Shown one piece after another: positions 32,985-35,703 of a stretch of 35,703 bases of DNA. The DNA comes from Tissierellia bacterium (GTDB lineage: Bacteria > Bacillota > Clostridia > Tissierellales > Sedimentibacteraceae), in contig JAQVWY010000020.1 of assembly GCA_028709465.1 (NCBI GenBank), positions 1-35,703 of the forward strand. The letters run 5' to 3'. The position numbers and the translations under genes were made by a program. Position 1 is the stretch's first letter. Each line of letters starts with the position of its first letter. The notes beneath the pieces are model-generated. The model was not told the DNA's origin, ran no database searches, and saw nothing but the letters and a program-made list of their open reading frames with translations.

Positions 32985-33247
32985 TATTTTGAATTTTAAA
33001 TTATTTAGAATATAAAATAAGATTATATTTAATTGTTAGCTTTATTTGTTTGAAACGGGCAATAGGTTAAGGAGATAATAGAGAAGGCTATTTTTGTTTG
33101 ACAAAAAAATATTGATAAAACAAAATATATCATTGAAACTTTCTAAAAGTGGAGTTAAATATTATTTCGCTAAATAAATATGTTGGTGATTTTGCACGAG
33201 TTTAATTATATATGGGAGTTCGTAAATTAAAAATTCTTATAATTGAT
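32985..33247. other. AT-rich intergenic stretch, no gene seen
   Basis: This is part of a 430-base stretch without a gene (32932-33362). It contains a Shine-Dalgarno-like TTAAGGAGATAAT near 33067 with no reading frame behind it, and an isolated TTGACA near 33098 without a partner -10 box. The rest of the stretch is the terminator before it and the promoter element after it. Confidence 0.6.
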
Positions 33248-33291
33248 AACTTGTCGCAATTTCCTCTTGAATTTTGTTATTATATATGAAA
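33248..33291 (+). promoter_or_regulatory. ECF-type promoter element, copy 2
   Basis: This is the second copy of the 44-bp element, identical to copy 1 in 41 of 44 positions, with all three differences clustered in the spacer. It ends about 70 bases before the lipoprotein start codon. Confidence 0.7.
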
Positions 33292-33362
33292 GACTTTTTA
33301 TTTTATATTGTAAGTATACGTTTTTATATATTAATAAGTAAAAGATGAAAGGAAGTTTAATT

Positions 33363-34199
33363 ATGAGAAAAACTATTAGTATATTAGCATTATTTTTAAT
33401 TTTTTTGGCAGCTTTTGTCGCTTGTGATAAAACTATGACAGATAAGGAAATCCAAATCCCAGATGAATATTTAGATTTTTCCAATGAAGATACAAGAACG
33501 TATATTGAAGATGAGGAAGCGATAGAAAGTTTTGAGAAATTTTTTTATGTAAACAATGTTGTTGATAGTGAGTGCTATTTGATAGATAAAGAATTGAATG
33601 TTTCTGTTTATTTAGCTGATGATATATATCAAAAAGATGTAAAAAATATTGAGCTATTTTTTACGAAAATTTTGATATTAAAGCAATATGAAACATATCC
33701 TGTCCCATATGGAGATTTATATAATAATAAGATAGATTATGATACATGTATTTTAAGAATTTTTTTCGAAGATACACTTTTAATTTATGATAAATATGAT
33801 TTTAATGAATGTAATTTTGAATATTATGAAAATGTGTTTTTAGATATACCATCAAGAAATTATTCAGATGATTATTCCGATAAAGTAATAGAGAATTTAA
33901 AAGAAAATATAAAAAGCATAAATGAGATAAATGTTATTAAGCCTTTCAGAGCTTATTCTATAATGTTTCTAATTGATACAAAAAGTAAACTAGAGAATGA
34001 GGATTTGAAATATGTTAAAAATATTATAGAGTCAAATTTAGAAATTAAAGAAGATATAAACTCATATGTTGGTATTATAGTTCAATTAACATCAGATTCA
34101 GATGTATACGAAGAGTTTACTTATTTAAACAATGGTAATGGTTGGAATAATGAAAAGTGGGAGAATATTGATTTTACTAGTGAAGCGTTAATTTACTAA
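33363..34199 (+). CDS. Putative lipoprotein of unknown function (ECF module)
   Basis: A 278-residue protein with a lipoprotein-like signal (MRKTISILALFLIFLAAFVAC, Cys21 as the lipidation residue; the box FVAC is acceptable but not ideal). The rest is acidic, rich in Asp, Glu, Tyr and Phe, and soluble (IEDEEAIESFEKFFYVNN and similar); no motif is recognised. I start at the ATG at 33363 because GGAAG precedes it by seven bases; an upstream ATG would extend it by six residues. The shared 44-bp promoter element suggests co-regulation with the 143-residue exported protein. Confidence 0.72.
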   Translation: MRKTISILALFLIFLAAFVACDKTMTDKEIQIPDEYLDFSNEDTRTYIEDEEAIESFEKFFYVNNVVDSECYLIDKELNVSVYLADDIYQKDVKNIELFFTKILILKQYETYPVPYGDLYNNKIDYDTCILRIFFEDTLLIYDKYDFNECNFEYYENVFLDIPSRNYSDDYSDKVIENLKENIKSINEINVIKPFRAYSIMFLIDTKSKLENEDLKYVKNIIESNLEIKEDINSYVGIIVQLTSDSDVYEEFTYLNNGNGWNNEKWENIDFTSEALIY

Positions 34200-34375
34200 A
34201 AGTGACAATATTATTAATTATTTTTGTTCGGTAAAAATATAAAAATTATACACTGTCAGTCAGTCGCTCTATCAAGCGGATTTGCCCCCAGATTGGCCTA
34301 GATAAAGTTAAGGATTATCTTGGATGTAGACAAAATCAAAGACTATAGTGATGGACGGAGATAGGTTATAAATTT
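34200..34375. other. Unexplained stretch with higher GC content
   Basis: About 34250-34360 is less AT-rich than its surroundings and looks like degraded coding sequence (for example IGLDKVKDYLGCRQNQRL in one frame). All frames are closed by stops. I cannot name a parent gene. Confidence 0.4.
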
Positions 34376-34415
34376 AAAAAGATAGAAAATTTCAAACGTA
34401 TTTTTCTATCTTTTT
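34376..34415. terminator. Bidirectional terminator hairpin, copy B
   Basis: AAAAAGATAGAAAA pairs with TTTTCTATCTTTTT; nearly identical to the hairpin at 30013-30053. It lies between the convergent lipoprotein and glycosyltransferase genes. Confidence 0.8.
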
Positions 34416-34421
34416 GTATAT

Positions 34422-35681
34422 TTATCTTACTTCTTCAATTGTTTTTACAATACTATGTGTGATAGGTTTCCATTCGATTTTTTTGAACAATGCAACAATT
34501 GAAATTGGTACATATGTAAAAATAAATAATGGAAATGTAAATGTGTAAAATATTTTCTTTCCTGCTGTTGTTTTTATTTCATTCCATTCTGATATTGTTG
34601 TCAATAATCCTAATACATAAACAATTACATAGGAATTGATAAATGACATAATCATTGCTCCAGTAGTTTCTTGAATTATCAAAGGAGATGTTTCAATATT
34701 TATCAAGCCTACTACTAAAAATGCAAAATTAATAAATGCGCTTAATATAGATAATATCAATGCTGGTGCAATTGTCACAAACATATCATAACAACAGAAA
34801 CTTTTCTTTTTAAAGATATTTTTTATTAATTGGCCGCTATATTTTGCAAATACTTGATAAAATCCTTTTGCCCATCGCAATCTTTGATTCCATGATTGCT
34901 CAAAGATGTAAGGTTGTTCATCATAAATTTTTGCTTTGTCACAATAGCCAATACATTCTCCTTGAATTGCATTATCAATTGAAAATTCGATATCTTCAGT
35001 TAATAAATGATGTTTCCACCCATTATTTTTCTTTATTATATCATCATGAACTAAAAAGCCTGTTCCTGATATTGCACAGCCTGTTTTTAATATCATTCTA
35101 GAATTGTTAAGGTATCTAGCCTCTCTTAAAAACCAAAGTGAATAACCTGCAGAAATCCAATTAGTATCATAATTTTTTGAATTTCTATAGCTTGTTACTA
35201 TTTTATAACCATTGTCAAATACTTTATTCATTTCTGCTACATAGTTTTCATCTAGTAAATTATCTGCGTCAAATACAAAATATCCTTCATAGCTATCATA
35301 TTGTGTTTTATCCATCAATATCTTAAAAGCATAATCTAATGCATAACCTTTACCAACTAGGTGCTTATTATATCTTTCAAAAACTGTTGCTCCTGCAGCT
35401 TTAGCAACTGCTGCAGTATCATCAGTGCAGTTATCTGCAACAACATATATATCAATAAGTGATGATGGATAATTTTGCTTCTTAATACTCTTAATTAAAT
35501 TACTGATTACAGCGCTTTCATTTCTTGCAGCAATAATTACTGCATATTTATGTTCTTTTTTTGAAATGAAATCTGGACTTTTATAAACTAATGCCACTAA
35601 GACATAAAAAACCTGATATAAATAAAATCCTGTAAACAATAGAAAAATTATTAAATTAAACCCGCTTATAAACGATAACAA
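34422..35681 (-). CDS. Membrane family 2 glycosyltransferase (processive type)
   Basis: A 419-residue GT2 enzyme with an N-terminal membrane segment (about residues 9-31), a cytoplasmic GT-A domain and four C-terminal membrane segments. Active-site features are VIIAARNES, VVADNCTDD, the DxD motif FDADN, the acceptor aspartate TEDIEF and the QxxRW signature in NQRLRWAKGF. QxxRW is typical of processive beta-glycosyltransferases (poly-GlcNAc, hyaluronan, cellulose type), so an exopolysaccharide or wall-polymer product is likely but not specified. Translation starts at TTG; GGAGGG lies six bases before it, and no better ATG is available in frame. The promoter lies outside the window. Confidence 0.9.
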   Translation of the reverse strand: MLSFISGFNLIIFLLFTGFYLYQVFYVLVALVYKSPDFISKKEHKYAVIIAARNESAVISNLIKSIKKQNYPSSLIDIYVVADNCTDDTAAVAKAAGATVFERYNKHLVGKGYALDYAFKILMDKTQYDSYEGYFVFDADNLLDENYVAEMNKVFDNGYKIVTSYRNSKNYDTNWISAGYSLWFLREARYLNNSRMILKTGCAISGTGFLVHDDIIKKNNGWKHHLLTEDIEFSIDNAIQGECIGYCDKAKIYDEQPYIFEQSWNQRLRWAKGFYQVFAKYSGQLIKNIFKKKSFCCYDMFVTIAPALILSILSAFINFAFLVVGLINIETSPLIIQETTGAMIMSFINSYVIVYVLGLLTTISEWNEIKTTAGKKIFYTFTFPLFIFTYVPISIVALFKKIEWKPITHSIVKTIEEVR

Positions 35682-35703
35682 TTTATTCCCTCCATTACTA
35701 CAT

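Overview
The window is AT-rich DNA with strong Shine-Dalgarno sites and housekeeping promoters of the TTGACA/TATAAT type, several with an extended TG. AddAB, RlmH, TelA/XpaC, DegV, LuxS, a cobalamin riboswitch and a complete clostridial ornithine-fermentation cluster point to an anaerobic amino-acid-fermenting Firmicute. A Sedimentibacter/Acetoanaerobium-like member of the Tissierellales is the best guess, by inference from gene content only.

Layout. 1-7.6 kb: the 3' end of addB, addA, a small SHOCT membrane protein, then an xpaC-telA pair. 7.6-8.4 kb, minus strand: rlmH and a small membrane protein. 8.5-10.8 kb: a secreted SLH-domain protein with an HExxH motif and a membrane protein that looks like a degenerate CobS. 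10.8-16.1 kb: degV (minus), trpS behind a leader with a terminator, an amidohydrolase and typA/bipA. 16.15-18.96 kb: a cobalamin riboswitch with two downstream hairpins, followed by an operon of a zinc alcohol dehydrogenase, a TrpD-like phosphoribosyltransferase with a changed acceptor site, and a 75-residue unknown protein. 19.0-19.5 kb: luxS (minus).

19.6-29.4 kb is the ornithine unit. A PAS-AAA-Fis sigma-54 activator is followed by paired palindromic enhancer-like sites, a textbook -24/-12 promoter and ord; then come ortA-ortB and oraS-oraE-mutL-like-orr. Orr makes D-ornithine. OraSE (B12 plus PLP) makes 2,4-diaminopentanoate, Ord oxidises it to 2-amino-4-oxopentanoate, and OrtAB cleaves that with CoA to acetyl-CoA and D-alanine. 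The MutL-like ATPase probably maintains the mutase. A hairpin after ord, a terminator after ortB and a promoter before oraS suggest that the cluster is not one simple transcript.

29.4-34.4 kb is accessory. It starts with about 0.9 kb of gene relics: two decayed YafQ-type toxin genes in opposite orientation, each with TGA at the same conserved tryptophan codon, and a 15-codon relic of an ornithine racemase 3' end. An ECF sigma factor and its membrane anti-sigma factor follow, then three small exported proteins of unknown function. Two of these three are preceded by an almost identical 44-bp element (41/44), which I read as the promoter of the ECF sigma factor. Near-identical terminator hairpins lie on both sides of this block. 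The window ends with a membrane family 2 glycosyltransferase on the minus strand.

The points most worth a second look are the B12-riboswitch operon with the TrpD-like enzyme, the ECF module with its repeated promoter, the sigma-54 site architecture (including an 18-bp palindrome inside the activator gene), the trpS leader, and the paired toxin relics. No CRISPR array, tRNA, rRNA or intact insertion sequence was seen.
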